Assembly: GCA_928724745.1 (NCBI GenBank)
Contig: CAKMXJ010000010.1
Location: 434,001 to 498,000, forward strand
Source of the DNA: Anthracocystis setariae
Taxonomy: Eukaryota; Basidiomycota; Ustilaginomycetes; Ustilaginales; Ustilaginaceae
Direction of reading: 5' to 3'
DNA length: 64,000 nucleotides
Under the pieces are notes generated by a model. The model worked only from the letters and a program-made list of their open reading frames with translations. It did no database searches and was not told the origin of the DNA. Shown here in pieces: positions 39,021-49,098 of this stretch. Position numbers and translations under genes: made by a program. Numbering within the stretch: the stretch's first letter is position 1; every line of letters starts with the position of its first letter.

Positions 39021-41507
39021 ATGCTCCCCATGCCGGTGACTCGCAGCCAGGTCGCCAACCAAAACCCCTTGGACGACTGGTCCTCCGCCGGGGAAGACCC
39101 TCCCATGGTCGTCGCACCCTCCTCGGCGAGCGCGACCACCACCAACTCTCCCGCGCCCACCCCGGAGGCCGCTGTCCCGCTGATGGCGGTGCTCCAGGAG
39201 CAAATGGCCGTCCTGCAGGAATTGGTCCTGGAGATGCGCGCGTTGCGCCGCAAGCAAAGGGGCCAACCACCCCCCGCGGCTACCCCCTCCCAGCGCTCGC
39301 CCAGGGCCGCCGAAGCGGAGCCCCCCAGAGAGGCTCCCAACCCGGCGACGGATCGCGAGACATCCGAGCAGCGCTACGAGCGCGCCACCCGCCGGATGGA
39401 GCAGGACCCCCACCACGCCCGCGAGCCGCAGCCCGGGTACTCCCTCCCGGTCCCCCCTCTGGTGCCGTGGACCGCTCCCCTGGACGCGAGCCTCGACAAA
39501 GCTCCTGAACTCCGCATCGCTGCCCCCGACTGGGACGGTAAGCGGGAAGAGCTGGAGGCCTACATTGAGCAGTGCGAGCTGCACTTCGACCTCAACCCGG
39601 CACGCTTTGCCACAGACAACCGCCGGGTCCTCTGGGCCCTGGCACACGTGGGTGGCGCGCCTCGCGACCACCTGCGCAACATGCGCCAGGCGAGCCCCCA
39701 CGACCCGATCTTCCACGACTGGCCGCGCTACTGCGGTTCCCTACGCCGCACGTACGGCGATCCTCACCCAGGACATACGGCCAGGATGCAGCTGCAGAAG
39801 CTGCGTCAAACCGGGAGCGTCAGCCGCTTCGCTGCCGAGTTTCAGGCGCTGGCCACGCGAGCCAACGCTACCGACAAGCAGCAGCTGCTCACTACGTTCC
39901 AGCTGGGACTCCGTGAGACGTTCCGGCGCCACCTCCTACATGTGCAGACCCACGACCTGCAGGAGTACATCAACGCTGCTGTACGCACCGAGCAGCAGAT
40001 GCTCGAAACCGGCCTCGACTCAGCCGGAACCGCCCACATTCCGGGCCGCGCGACGGGCCGCAATGACGAGCGCCCCCGACCGGAGCCCGGTACGACCCCG
40101 ACGGGAGCCCCGACTGGTGGGCTGAACGCCGCTCGCCCCGCCGCCGCCCCGGCCGCCGCGCGCCCAGCTTTCCATGCTCCGGCCCGCGCCAACACGGCTT
40201 TGCAGAAGCTCACGGAGGACACACGCCGCTACCGGCGCGAGAACAACCTGTGCTACACCTGTGGCGAGAAGCACCTCGCGCGCGATTGCCCACAGGCCAC
40301 GCAGGAGCGCGCGCTGCGCGCTAATGTCATTACGGTTGAGCCCACTACAGGCAACTACCTCCTGCCGCCCGAAGGAGAAGATCCCGCTTCAGACCACGCG
40401 CCTACCGAGTGCGACCCCCCGGCCGAAAGGGGTGCCTACGACGAAGCGGTCTACGACCCCACCCTCGACCCCCTGGGTTTTGAGGACGCCCTTTTCCCTC
40501 CGCGCGCGGCCGTGGCTCAACTACTGACTCACCCCGATTGGTTCCCACTCCGCACGCATGTCGCCGCACTGGAACCCATCGCGGAGCCATCCGTCCAGAG
40601 CGACCACATCCGTGTGGGTCGTCACCCCAGCATTCCGGCCTACGAGTGCTGGGTCACCATTGACCACCTGCGGGCGCGCGCTCTCATCGACGGCGGCGCT
40701 ACTGCGTCCTTCGTGGCGAAGGATCTCCTCGAGGGCGCGGGCATTGACCTGCACGGGTTGGCCACTCCGGTTAAGACAGCGACGTTCGACGCAGCCTCGG
40801 AGCCCATCACTCATACCTGCAGGGCAGCCGTGGGGCTGGCGGGCCTCACCGTCGCCCCCCACCACCGCTTCTTCGTGGCCCCGCGCATATCGAGCTACGA
40901 CGTCGTCTTAGGCTTGGACTGGATCGAGGCCACGCGCCCCGTCCTCGACTACGAGGCTCGCGCCATGCAATTTCCCCTGCCCGGGCAAGGCGAGCCCGAG
41001 CCCGCGACGCCCCCGGCCGGGGCCATCCCCCCGCTGCCGTTTACCGACAATGCCGCCGAACACTGCGTCCTTGCCCAGGCGCACGCGGACGAGCTCGCCG
41101 CCGTACCGTCGACTAAGGACATCCCCGCCGCGTACCAGGAGTTTGCGGAGGTATTCAACGAGGCCAACGCCGACATCCTGCCGCGCCCGCGCCCCCAGGA
41201 CCACGAGATCAACCTCCTGCCGGGGGCCAAGATCCCACACGGGCCACTATACTCCCTGTCCGCACGCGAGCTCGATGAGCTCAAGAAGTACATTGACAAG
41301 ATGCTTGCTATTGGGTTCATTCGGGAATCGCAGAGCCCCGCCGCGGCCCCTATCATCTTTGTACCTAAAAAAGACGGTCGCCTCCGACCATGTGTAGACT
41401 ACCGCGCGCTCAACAGCGTGACCATCAAAGACAAGTACCCCATACCCCTCATCGCCGAACACTTGGACTGCCTCGCGCGAGCGCTGTCTTCACCAAACTC
41501 GACCTGA
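39021..41507 (+). pseudogene. Chromovirus Gag-protease-RT, first frame (ends at a frameshift)
   Basis: From ATG 39021 one frame encodes a Ty3-type Gag; a capsid-like helical region lies at about 39500-40000. A short zinc knuckle follows at 40251-40288 with spacing CX2CX3HX4C, one residue shorter than usual. The protease is IDGGATASF near 40687. The start of reverse transcriptase runs from about 41200 (PLYSLSARELDEL, FVPKKDGRLRPCVDYRALN). The frame then runs into a stop at 41505-41507, because the continuing RT motif (VFTKLDLKGAYN) lies in another frame from about 41483. The open frame upstream of 39021 has no ATG and lies partly in the LTR. Confidence 0.9.
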
Positions 41508-42780
41508 AGGGGGCGTACAACCTCCTCCGTATCAAGGAGGGGCACGAATGGAAAACGGCATTCCGCACGCGCTACGGTAGCTTCGAATACATGGTAATGC
41601 CATTCGGGTTGTGCAACGCGCCATCTACGTTCCAGCGCTTAATGAACCACATCCTGCACGACCTGCTCGACGTGTCCGTGGTGGTGTACCTGGACGACAT
41701 CCTCGTGTTCTCCCGCGATCCCGCCGAGCACGACGCACACGTGCGCGAGGTACTCCGCCGTTTGCGCCATAACCAGCTATATTGCGCTGCCGACAAGTGC
41801 GAATTTGGGGTCACCTCGGTGGAGTTCCTGGGCTACCGAGTCAGCCCGGCCGGCATCTCCATGGACCCGGCGAAGGTCGAGGCCGTAACTACCTGGCCCG
41901 CACCCACGACCATTCGTGACATCCAGGTATTCCTTGGCTTTGCCAACTTCTACCGACGATTCATCAAGCACTATTCGCGCGTGGCTCGCCCGCTCACAGA
42001 CCGCCTTAAGGGCAAAGCAAGCGGGCGCATCTCCTTAGAGCCCGCCGAGCTGGCCGCATTCGAGACCCTCAAGCGCGCATTCACCACGGCTCCTATCCTG
42101 CAGCATTTTGACCCAGCGCTGCCCACAGTAGTGGAAACCGACGCCAGCGACTACGTCGTGGCGGCCGTCCTGTCCCAATGGTACCCAATCAACCCCGCCA
42201 CTACGACAGCGCCGCGCCCGAGCACGCACCGTCTCCACCCAGTGGCGTATTGGTCACGGAAGATGCAGCCTGCCGAGCGCAACTACGAGATCCACGATAA
42301 GGAGCTCCTGGCCATCGTCGACTCCCTTCAAGCGTGGCGCCACTACTTACACGGGCTGCACGCACCGTTTGATGTCCTCACAGACCACCAAGCTCTCCAG
42401 TACTTCCAAACCAAGCGCCAGCTCAATCGCCGTCAGGCCCGTTGGGGCATCGCCCTGGCGGAGTTCGCATTCTCCATCACCTACCGCCCGGGCACAGAGG
42501 CCGCGCGGCCGGACGCCCTGTCACGCCGATCCGATGGCCACCCAAACCTCGCGGACGCCCAACGCCATGGCGACCCCGCTAATGTAGCTACCCTCTTGCC
42601 GCCCTCCCTGTTCATCCACCCCGAGACAACCGGCGCCGACCCCGTCAACTTCCCGGCCCCGGCCGCGCGCCGCGCGGCTCTCCTCCCGGCGACCGCCTTT
42701 CCGGCCACCCCGTCCAGCGCGGCTGACATCGCCGCCATCCTGTCCCGCTATCATGACCACCCCACCGCGGGGCACCCCCG
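41483..42780 (+). pseudogene. Chromovirus RT-RNase H, second frame
   Basis: This continues RT after the first frameshift: FTKLDLKGAYNLLRIKEG, MPFGLCNAPSTFQ and the catalytic YLDDILVFSR (about 41690-41720). It is followed by the thumb/connection region (FLGFANFYRRFI) and RNase H (ETDASDY, KELLAIVDSLQAW). It ends in the first half of the integrase zinc finger (HDHPTAGHP), where a second frameshift at about 42773-42784 moves the sequence into a third frame. Both shifts are equivalent to loss of one base (or gain of two). Confidence 0.9.
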
Positions 42781-42783
42781 GGC

Positions 42784-44019
42784 GTGGCTACTACCACCGC
42801 GCTCGTCCGCCGCCACCACAACTGGCCCACCCTCGCGCAAGATGTTGTCACCTACGTCGCCACCTGCTCTGCCTGCAAGCGCGCCAAAGCCCCGCGCCAT
42901 AAACCTTATGGGCTGCTACTTCCGTTGGGCGCGCCCGACCGTCCGTTCGGGTCCATCTCCATGGATCACATCGAGGGCCTCCCGCGCTCGCGCGTGGGCG
43001 GCACACTCTTCGATTCCATCCTTGTAGTCGTAGACCGCCTCACCAAGTTTGTGATTTTTATCCCAGCGCGGCAATCCGACACCGTTCCCGACCTCGCACG
43101 CATGCTCTTTACAAGTGTGTTCTGTTATTTTGGGTTGCCTGACCAGATTGTCTCCGACCGCGGGCGCACTTTCATCGCCTCCCTCTGGCGAGCGGTGCTA
43201 CAGCAACTCCAGGTCCGCCCGGCACTATCCACGGCCTACCACCCTCAAACTGACGGCCAAACCGAGCGCACCAATCAAACCCTGGAGGTCTTTTTGCGCT
43301 TCTACGTCAACTACCAGCAGGATGACTGGGCCGCGTGGCTCCCGCACGCGCAGCTTGCCATCAACAACCGCCCCGCTGGCGCCACCGGCCTCCCATCCAC
43401 CCTCCCCCTTTTTGGTTTTACGCCCAAAACGCTCCCGGGTTCCCCCGCGCTCGCCCCCGATGGGGCGCCACCCTCCCCGGCTTCCCTGCAGGTGCTCATC
43501 GCGTCCTGCCAGGACAACATCGCGCGTGCCGCGCGCGCCATGGCGAGCCTCGCAAACCGATCCAGGACGGATCGGTCTTACACCGGGGGTGACCAAGTAC
43601 TGCTGCGCACCAGACACCTGCGCCAGGACAGACCGTCCAAGAAGCTGTCCAACCCCCTCGCCGGACCATTTACGGTTCTAGAGGCCGTGGGCCAGCGCGC
43701 GTACAGGTTGGACCTGCCAGCAGGCTCCCGCGTTCACCCGGTATTCCATGTGAGCTTGCTCGAGCCATACCCAGCGGGCGCGCGCCCCACGGAGCACGCG
43801 CCACAAGCCACCAACCTCCAAGACGACCGCCAAGACTTCGAGGTGGAACGACTGCTGGAGGCACGAACGAGCAGACGGGGCCTCGAGTACCAGGTCAAGT
43901 GGGCCGGTTATGACGAGCCCACATGGGAGCCAGCGCATCACCTCGCCAATAGCCAAGAGCTGGTGGACGAGTTCCACAGGTCACACCCAGGAGCGCCCAC
44001 GGGACGAAGTCAGGCCTGA
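42784..44019 (+). pseudogene. Chromovirus integrase with C-terminal chromodomain, third frame
   Basis: This carries the rest of the HHCC finger (TCSACKRAK), then the DDE core: MDHIEGLP, VVDRLTKFVIFIP, IVSDRGRTFIASLW and YHPQTDGQTERTNQ. A GPY/F-type module follows (LSNPLAGPFTVLE, HPVFHVSLLEPY). The chromodomain is at about 43835-43975 (VERLLEART, YQVKWAGYDEPTWEP). Chromodomains in such integrases are known to steer insertion towards modified histones. The frame ends at a normal stop at 44017-44019. No ATG lies at its start, so it is only expressed if joined to the upstream frames. Confidence 0.92.
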
Positions 44020-44128
44020 CGGCGGCCGGGGGCAAGCGGCAACCTCCTAAGGCCGCGCGCTCCCTCAGGGCGAACCCCTAACCCGCCTCGCGTCGTCCTG
44101 CTCTTGGCGCGCTCGCCACCGTCGTTGG

Positions 44129-44216
44129 CGCGCGCACCCCCAGGACGAGCTTCCAGCCCGCCTCGCGTCAGCCCGCGCGCACCCCCAGGACGAGCTCCCA
44201 GCCCGCCTCGCGCCGG
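44129..44216. repeat. 45-bp tandem duplication in the chromovirus 3' region
   Basis: Two nearly identical 45-bp units (CGCGCACCCCCAGGACGAGC...) lie back to back, with a degenerate third unit upstream near 44055-44100. They sit between the pol stop and the end of the opposite-strand gene. Confidence 0.7.
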
Positions 44217-44496
44217 CTTACCCACGGCGTGCTCGCCACCCTTACGGGCGTGCCCGCTGCCCTCACACAGCCCCCCACTACCGCGCGGCATGCCAGAGGT
44301 CCTGGAACCCCGCGCGCCACAGCACTCGCGGAACCTCGCCACGCTCACTCCTCACTCTAATTCAGACACAAACGCTACAACACAAGCACAACAGCACGGA
44401 AAGCATTTTGGATTTCACGGCCGGCCACGGGGTCACCGGAGCCGGCCAGCAGACGTTGGGGAAACAGAGCAAGGGGCGCGCGGTACAGTTGAGGAC

Positions 44497-46359
44497 TCAG
44501 GCCGGAGCCGCGCCCTCTCCACCATCAAGAAGCGCTTGCCGGCGCGGACGCTTTGGCGTGCGAGGAGCCTCCGCCGCCAAGGGAGACGAGGGCGACGCGC
44601 GGCGCGCGGGTACCGCAGCGACGGGAGAGTCAGTAGCCGGGTGCGGGACGCCAGCCGGTGGCGCGCGATCCAGAAGGCGCCCAACACGCTCGCGAGCAGC
44701 GGCAACATGGGACGCGCTGTCCGAGTCCGACGAGTCCGAGGCAATCAGATACGCGGGACCGCTCACCCGCCAGTAGTCTACAAGCTCGTGCAGAGTCGTT
44801 CGCAGGGCGGCGGGCGTAGACTCCAGCATCATCAGGTGCCGCTTCATGGTGGAAGACTGCACGTCCATACCCTCCAGCAGGCCAGCGGCGGCGCACTGCC
44901 GAATCGTAACCTTGAGATCGTCGAGCGCGCGCTCGATGGCCTCCGTGCTGCGCTGGAGGTGCACCGCCTGCTTCCGGTAAGAAGCCGATGGCGCCGGCGG
45001 ATTGGAACCCAGGGACGACGACCCCCCAGCTTCCTCGTCACGACTACGCGGCGTCGCGCGGATGGTAGCGCTCACCCCCGGAGCGGCGCTGAGGGGTTTA
45101 CGCGCGGCAGCGCGGCGGGGACGAAGAGCCTTAGGCGAGCTCAGAGGACGGGGACGGTCGGCAGCCCGGGCTCGGGTAGCACGGGTCGCGCGGGGGCTGG
45201 GGGTAGCGGGCTCGGGCTCCTCCTCCACGGATTCGCCATCGCTCTCACTGCTCTCGTTGTCACCGCTTTGGTCGGCCCTAGTCCGACGACTGGTACGCGG
45301 CCAACGGCGCCTGGCGTAACGCTGCGCGACAGCGGCGCGCTCAGTCTCCATGTAGGGCGGGAGGGAGCCGACCGGCACCATCGACGGGGTCAGGGCGGGG
45401 TTAGGACGGTGGCCCAGGACGCGCATCCAGAGGTAGGCTTCCATCAGCCACGGGCCCTCGAGCCGATTCCCCAGCCACGGGATCCTGCCGCGCCAGTCGC
45501 ACTTACGCTTCGTGCCGCACGCGCTGCAAGGCGTCGGCATGCCCTCGAAGGCTTGGGCGATCTCTTCGGGGATCCTGGCGCCAGCGTCGCGCTTGCCCGT
45601 CACGGCGCCACGCTCGGGATCCACGTGGCATGCCGCGGCGTCGCAGCCCTTATGCTCGCATGCATAGCAGGGTGCCATGAATTCCTCGCAGTCGGGATCG
45701 CTGAGCACCAGAGCGGCCTTGATGAGACGTACCACGAAGGGGACGTCGCCGATGGGCTGGTCTTTGCGCTCCCGCATCAGGGAGTCCACGATAGGGCAGC
45801 TCCGCTCGCCCCACGGCAGGATCTCCCACACTTGATAGCGGAATTGACTCTGGTCGGCACGATCGTCGACGGAGGAGGGAGCTCGGTCGCGAGCCTCGGG
45901 GGAAGGTGGGTCGCGCACCTTGGGGGAAGGTGCACCATCGCAAACCTGGGGCGGCGGCGAAGAAGGGATCTCGATCACAGGAGCGCTCGGCGTTACGGGT
46001 ACTGTCAGACACCGCATCCCCACCGGGAAGATCGGAGTCAGTACGTGCACCGCATCAAAACGCCCGGGGAAGGGGCTACTTACCGGTCTTGTCGGTCGGA
46101 GAGGGTGCAGCTGGAGGGGGCCCGGCCACAGCCACCACCGGGGGCGGGACGGCGGTATCGCTGCTTGCCCGAGGATCGGGGACCACGGCCAAGATTGCAC
46201 GAAGGGTGGACGCGGCCTCAGCTTCAGCGCGCGTCTTCTCGTTCGAAGGCTTGTCGGCTGGCCAGGCACAGGAACCGGAAATTCAGAGCCACGCGTCAGT
46301 CAACGCCTCGCCGCAGGTGCCGTACCCCAAACGTGCTCATACTTACTATTGGTGGTCAT
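44497..46359 (-). CDS. Opposite-strand, probably spliced gene inside the chromovirus; Cys-cluster protein
   Basis: The gene lies between pol and the 3' LTR on the minus strand. Proposed exons are 46347-46359, 46084-46257 and 44497-46001, giving about 563 aa. Both introns (46258-46346, 89 nt; 46002-46083, 82 nt) start GTAAGT, contain CTGAC branch-like sequences and end CAG. Splicing joins an ATG in good context to the 1.5-kb frame without a stop, and exon 2 reads in a different raw frame from the long ORF. The protein has two cysteine clusters, C174-x2-C177-x4-C182-x4-C187 and C221-x2-C224-x5-C230-D-W, an acidic Ser/Glu patch, Arg/Ala/Pro-rich linkers and a helical C-terminal segment. It may bind zinc, DNA or RNA. 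I recognise no named family. Because it is antisense to the element's genomic RNA, its introns would survive retrotransposition. Confidence 0.72.
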
Positions 46360-46621
46360 TGTTGTTCAGCTAACTCGGTGTTCCAGCGTAAGGGGGCGAG
46401 ATGTAGTCAGGTGGTGGAAGGAGGGAGAAGTGTACACCCCCGTCGATCGGCCATTGCGAGCCGCAGCACCCAAATGAGGCTGAGTCCCTCCGCTGCGCAA
46501 CGCTTTGTGCGCCCAGCGATCGACGCGTGCGCCGCGCCACGCCCCACGAGTGAAAATTTTTGGGACCACTCCCGCCCGCCGCCGCGAGTGGGGACTGCGC
46601 GCTCCGGAGTGCGCGCACCCC

Positions 46622-46636
46622 GAGGCGGGGGGGTAA
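46622..46636 (+). other. Polypurine tract of the chromovirus
   Basis: A G-rich purine run ending GGGGGGGTAA abuts the 3' LTR at 46637. This is the usual plus-strand primer position. Confidence 0.65.
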
Positions 46637-47072
46637 TGTTACGGCTGGATGGGGGGCCCCAGCCAGCGCGCCACGGGAGTGCCGCCAGGCGCGTGCCGCG
46701 CGATGTGTGGCCACTAGGGCGCGCCGCGCGGTACGCCGTGAAGGAGGGGGCGCGCCACGCGTGACATGACAAGGTCCACCCCGCGATTCAGGACCGCGCG
46801 CGGCCTACGTTCCGTTGCGCGCCGCGCGGTACGCGTGATGCTTTATAAGTGAGCAGCCGCGCGTCACCTCCCTGTCGTCCGCTCGTCGAATGTATTCTTA
46901 GTTACCTTGAGTAATAGCGAATATCAGACCCAACGGTAGAACCGTTAACCTCAGGATCGTGCTCGGTGACTCTCGTGGCCACCACTCCCGCCACGCGCTC
47001 TCAAGCCCAAGCCTCGCGCACCGCGTGCCACGCCGCACAGTCAGGAGGTTGTCAGACCCTTGGCGCTTAACA
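46637..47072 (+). repeat. Chromovirus 3' LTR
   Basis: 436 bp, matching 38547-38982 without visible differences. Confidence 0.94.
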
Positions 47073-47077
47073 GCTCC
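47073..47077. repeat. Target-site duplication of the nested chromovirus (right)
   Basis: GCTCC, identical to 38542-38546. Confidence 0.92.
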
Positions 47078-48143
47078 CTGCATCTACATCAAGGGACACG
47101 GCAAGGATTTGGTCATTGTTGTCATCTACGTTGATGACACATTGGTGATCGCACCAAAACTAGAAGCTGTACTCGAAGTCAAGAAGCAGATCGGTGAAAA
47201 GTGGAAGATGGAGGACAGCGGTGATGTCTCCCATTTCCTAGGGATTAAGATCAACCGTGACCGTGTCAACCACACAATGAACTTAGGTCAAGCCAGCTAC
47301 ATCGATCAAGTCCTCAAGAAACACCTTGACAAGCGCACACGGCCAGTGGCTGTCCCAATGCAAGAGATCCCAGAGGGAACTGTTGTTGCTACTAGCGCAC
47401 AACAAAAGGAGTACCCAATAATTGTTGGCAAGCTGCTCTGGCTTGCAAACTGCACACGCCCAGACCTTAGTCTAGCAGTGAGTGTCCTGGCAAGGCACAT
47501 GCGGCAACCCTCACAGGAGCACTACAATGCAGCACAGCGTGTGCTTCGATACCTTGAGGGCACAAAGGACATCGGACTTGTATACAAGGCCAACACGGTG
47601 CAAGAGCCATTGACAGCTCACTGTGATGCAAACTGGGCTAGTGATGCCACAGTACAAAGGAGAAGTACTTCCGGCTCAGTTGCGCTTGTGTATGGCAACC
47701 CGGTTGCTTGGAAGTCTGCCACACAGAAATGTGTATCGCTCTCAGCAGTGGAAGCTGAGTTTGTTGCCGCAACAGAGGCAACAAGGGAGGTACTGTTCCT
47801 CAAGCAACTATTCCGGTCAATTGGCATCGCTACAGGTATGCCAACAATCTACTCAGACAACACTGGTTGCATCCAAGTCAGCAAAGACCCAGCTCAACAC
47901 TGGAAGCTAAAGCACATTGACACCAAGTACCATTTCATTCGAGATAATGTTCAGGAGGGGAAGGTGCAAGTCAAGTACGTCGACACAAAGCGCAACTTGG
48001 CAGACATGCTCACTAAGCCGGTGGGGAAGCAGGTTATACAGAATGCAAGGATTGGACTACGCTTGCAACAGCCAGTTGCAGGTGCTAGCAAAGGTGCACT
48101 CAGCTATGCTGATGTAGTAAAAGGAGGAAGGGCAAATGTCTAG
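47073..48143 (+). pseudogene. Copia Pol, 3' part: rest of reverse transcriptase and RNase H
   Basis: This continues the copia RT interrupted at 38546. The catalytic YVDD is in VVIYVDDTLVIAP (about 47130). The connection region follows (FLGIKINRD, KLLWLANCTRPDLSLAVSVLARHM), then RNase H with CDANWASD and SLSAVEAEFVAATEA and the C-terminal KHIDTKYHFIRD and RNLADMLTKPV blocks typical of copia. Leaving out one GCTCC copy, the two pol parts add up to 3150 bases, a multiple of three. No lesion other than the insertion is therefore present in pol. The stop is at 48141-48143. Confidence 0.93.
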
Positions 48144-48175
48144 CAACAACATGCTGTGATTGGAGCGCATGTTGT

Positions 48176-48185
48176 TGAGGGGGTG
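48176..48185 (+). other. Polypurine tract of the copia element
   Basis: GAGGGGGTG-type purine-rich run immediately before the 3' LTR. Confidence 0.55.
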
Positions 48186-48376
48186 AGTTCAAGGGGGACG
48201 TGTCTCTCAGAACTGAAAATTGGATCTGAGAGACACGTCCCCCACTGTGCTGTGCTGCCTAAAATTCCTGCAGAAATTTGGGCCTCCAGGAACTTGGAAA
48301 TTGGAAATTAGAAATTCTCACTCTGCTCACCTGTACACTAGCCTCACGTCTATCATCAATCAAGCACCCTTCAACT
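48186..48376 (+). repeat. Copia 3' LTR
   Basis: 191 bp, identical to 35202-35392 as read. It includes the 19-bp inverted repeat arms at 48193-48211 and 48225-48243. Confidence 0.93.
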
Positions 48377-48381
48377 CTTAC
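48377..48381. repeat. Target-site duplication of the copia element (right)
   Basis: CTTAC, identical to 35197-35201. Confidence 0.88.
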
Positions 48382-49098
48382 CGCTCATCCGTGCTTGCCG
48401 AAGCTGTTCGGAGCCTTTCGCGCGTTAGACCCTTTTTTTCAATCCTTTTGATTCTATGCGAGTTGGTGGCCTAACATTTCTGAACTTTCCATCGTAATTC
48501 TATCGTGATTATATCAGGTTGTGGGCCAACTGTTGCCGTGTGTGCATATAGAGCAAAAGGCGATGCAAGATGATACGAGCTGTAGGATTGTGGTACCTTG
48601 GTATTTGTCACAACCATGCAAAGTTCCCGTCCATCTGTTCATTTGGACATTCAGCCAAAGTGACATTGTGAAAAAGAGGCTTTCAAGAGTCGAATCCTTG
48701 CTCGTTTAGCAAGGTTGTTGGACGCTAGGTCGGATTTATCCAGGACTGACGAGAGGTGATGTTCACTTCACTACCGAGTTCAAAAGAGTTTGATCCCAAT
48801 CTCTTCGGTGAGACTTGTTATGTTGTTGCGTAAGAGTGGGCAAGCGATGCGGATAGTAAAATTGGCAGTCAACGAAGGTGCTTGTTGCTGCAAAGCACGG
48901 TGGGGTTTGCCTCTGCTTCCCAGATGAAGCAGCTCAGAGCAAGTCGTATAGTCAACTACAGAGGACAGTAGCATCGACCAATCATTGCTTTCGTCAAAGA
49001 TGAGCGATTCTTATATTAAGCACGGAAACGGAGCTGGGGTCAGTCGACCATGCCTTTTACAAGCTCTCAACATTTCGCCCATCCTTCTACCGACTACA
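48382..49098. other. Intergenic between transposon and first small secreted protein
   Basis: No gene was found in these 717 bp. A TTATATTAAG element near 49012 lies about 85 bp upstream of the ATG at 49099 and could be its TATA box. Confidence 0.45.

Larger units (their letters stand above)
38547..47072 (+). mobile_element. Ty3/gypsy chromovirus nested in the copia element
   Basis: This is an 8526-bp element with 436-bp LTRs that read as identical, starting TGTTACGG and ending CTTAACA, flanked by 5-bp duplications. Internal order is gag, protease, RT, RNase H, integrase, chromodomain, then a long 3' region carrying an opposite-strand gene, a purine tract (46622-46636) and the 3' LTR. The element is very GC- and CpG-rich, in contrast to its copia host. 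Orientation is the same as the copia element. Pol has two frameshifts, so this copy is probably not autonomous unless they are assembly errors. Confidence 0.95.
35202..48376 (+). mobile_element. Ty1/copia LTR retrotransposon, interrupted by a nested chromovirus
   Basis: The element has two LTRs of 191 bp that read as identical, a 5-bp target duplication, a primer site, gag, a pol with the copia order protease-integrase-RT-RNase H, and a purine tract (about 48176-48185) before the 3' LTR. Its own length is 4644 bp once the 8526-bp nested element and one copy of its duplication are discounted. The only lesions seen are an in-frame UAG between gag and pol and the insertion itself at 38546/47073. 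Across that insertion the pol reading frame is arithmetically conserved. Base composition is CpG-poor compared with the host genes. Confidence 0.95.

Noticed and set aside
46002..46269. N-terminal extension of the opposite-strand frame as one unspliced ORF
   Set aside because: It starts at GTG and gives a Trp/Pro/Arg-rich translation. The spliced alternative has an ATG, consensus splice sites and a normal composition.
44104..46764. An 886-codon plus-strand frame running from the chromovirus 3' region into its 3' LTR
   Set aside because: It begins without a typical start context, is Arg/Ala/Pro-rich as expected for the shadow of a GC-rich gene, and lies opposite a frame with plausible introns and Cys clusters. 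Its length is explained by base composition.
48685..48715. Possible tRNA-like AGTCGAATCC near the copia insertion
   Set aside because: No acceptor or anticodon arm can be folded around it.
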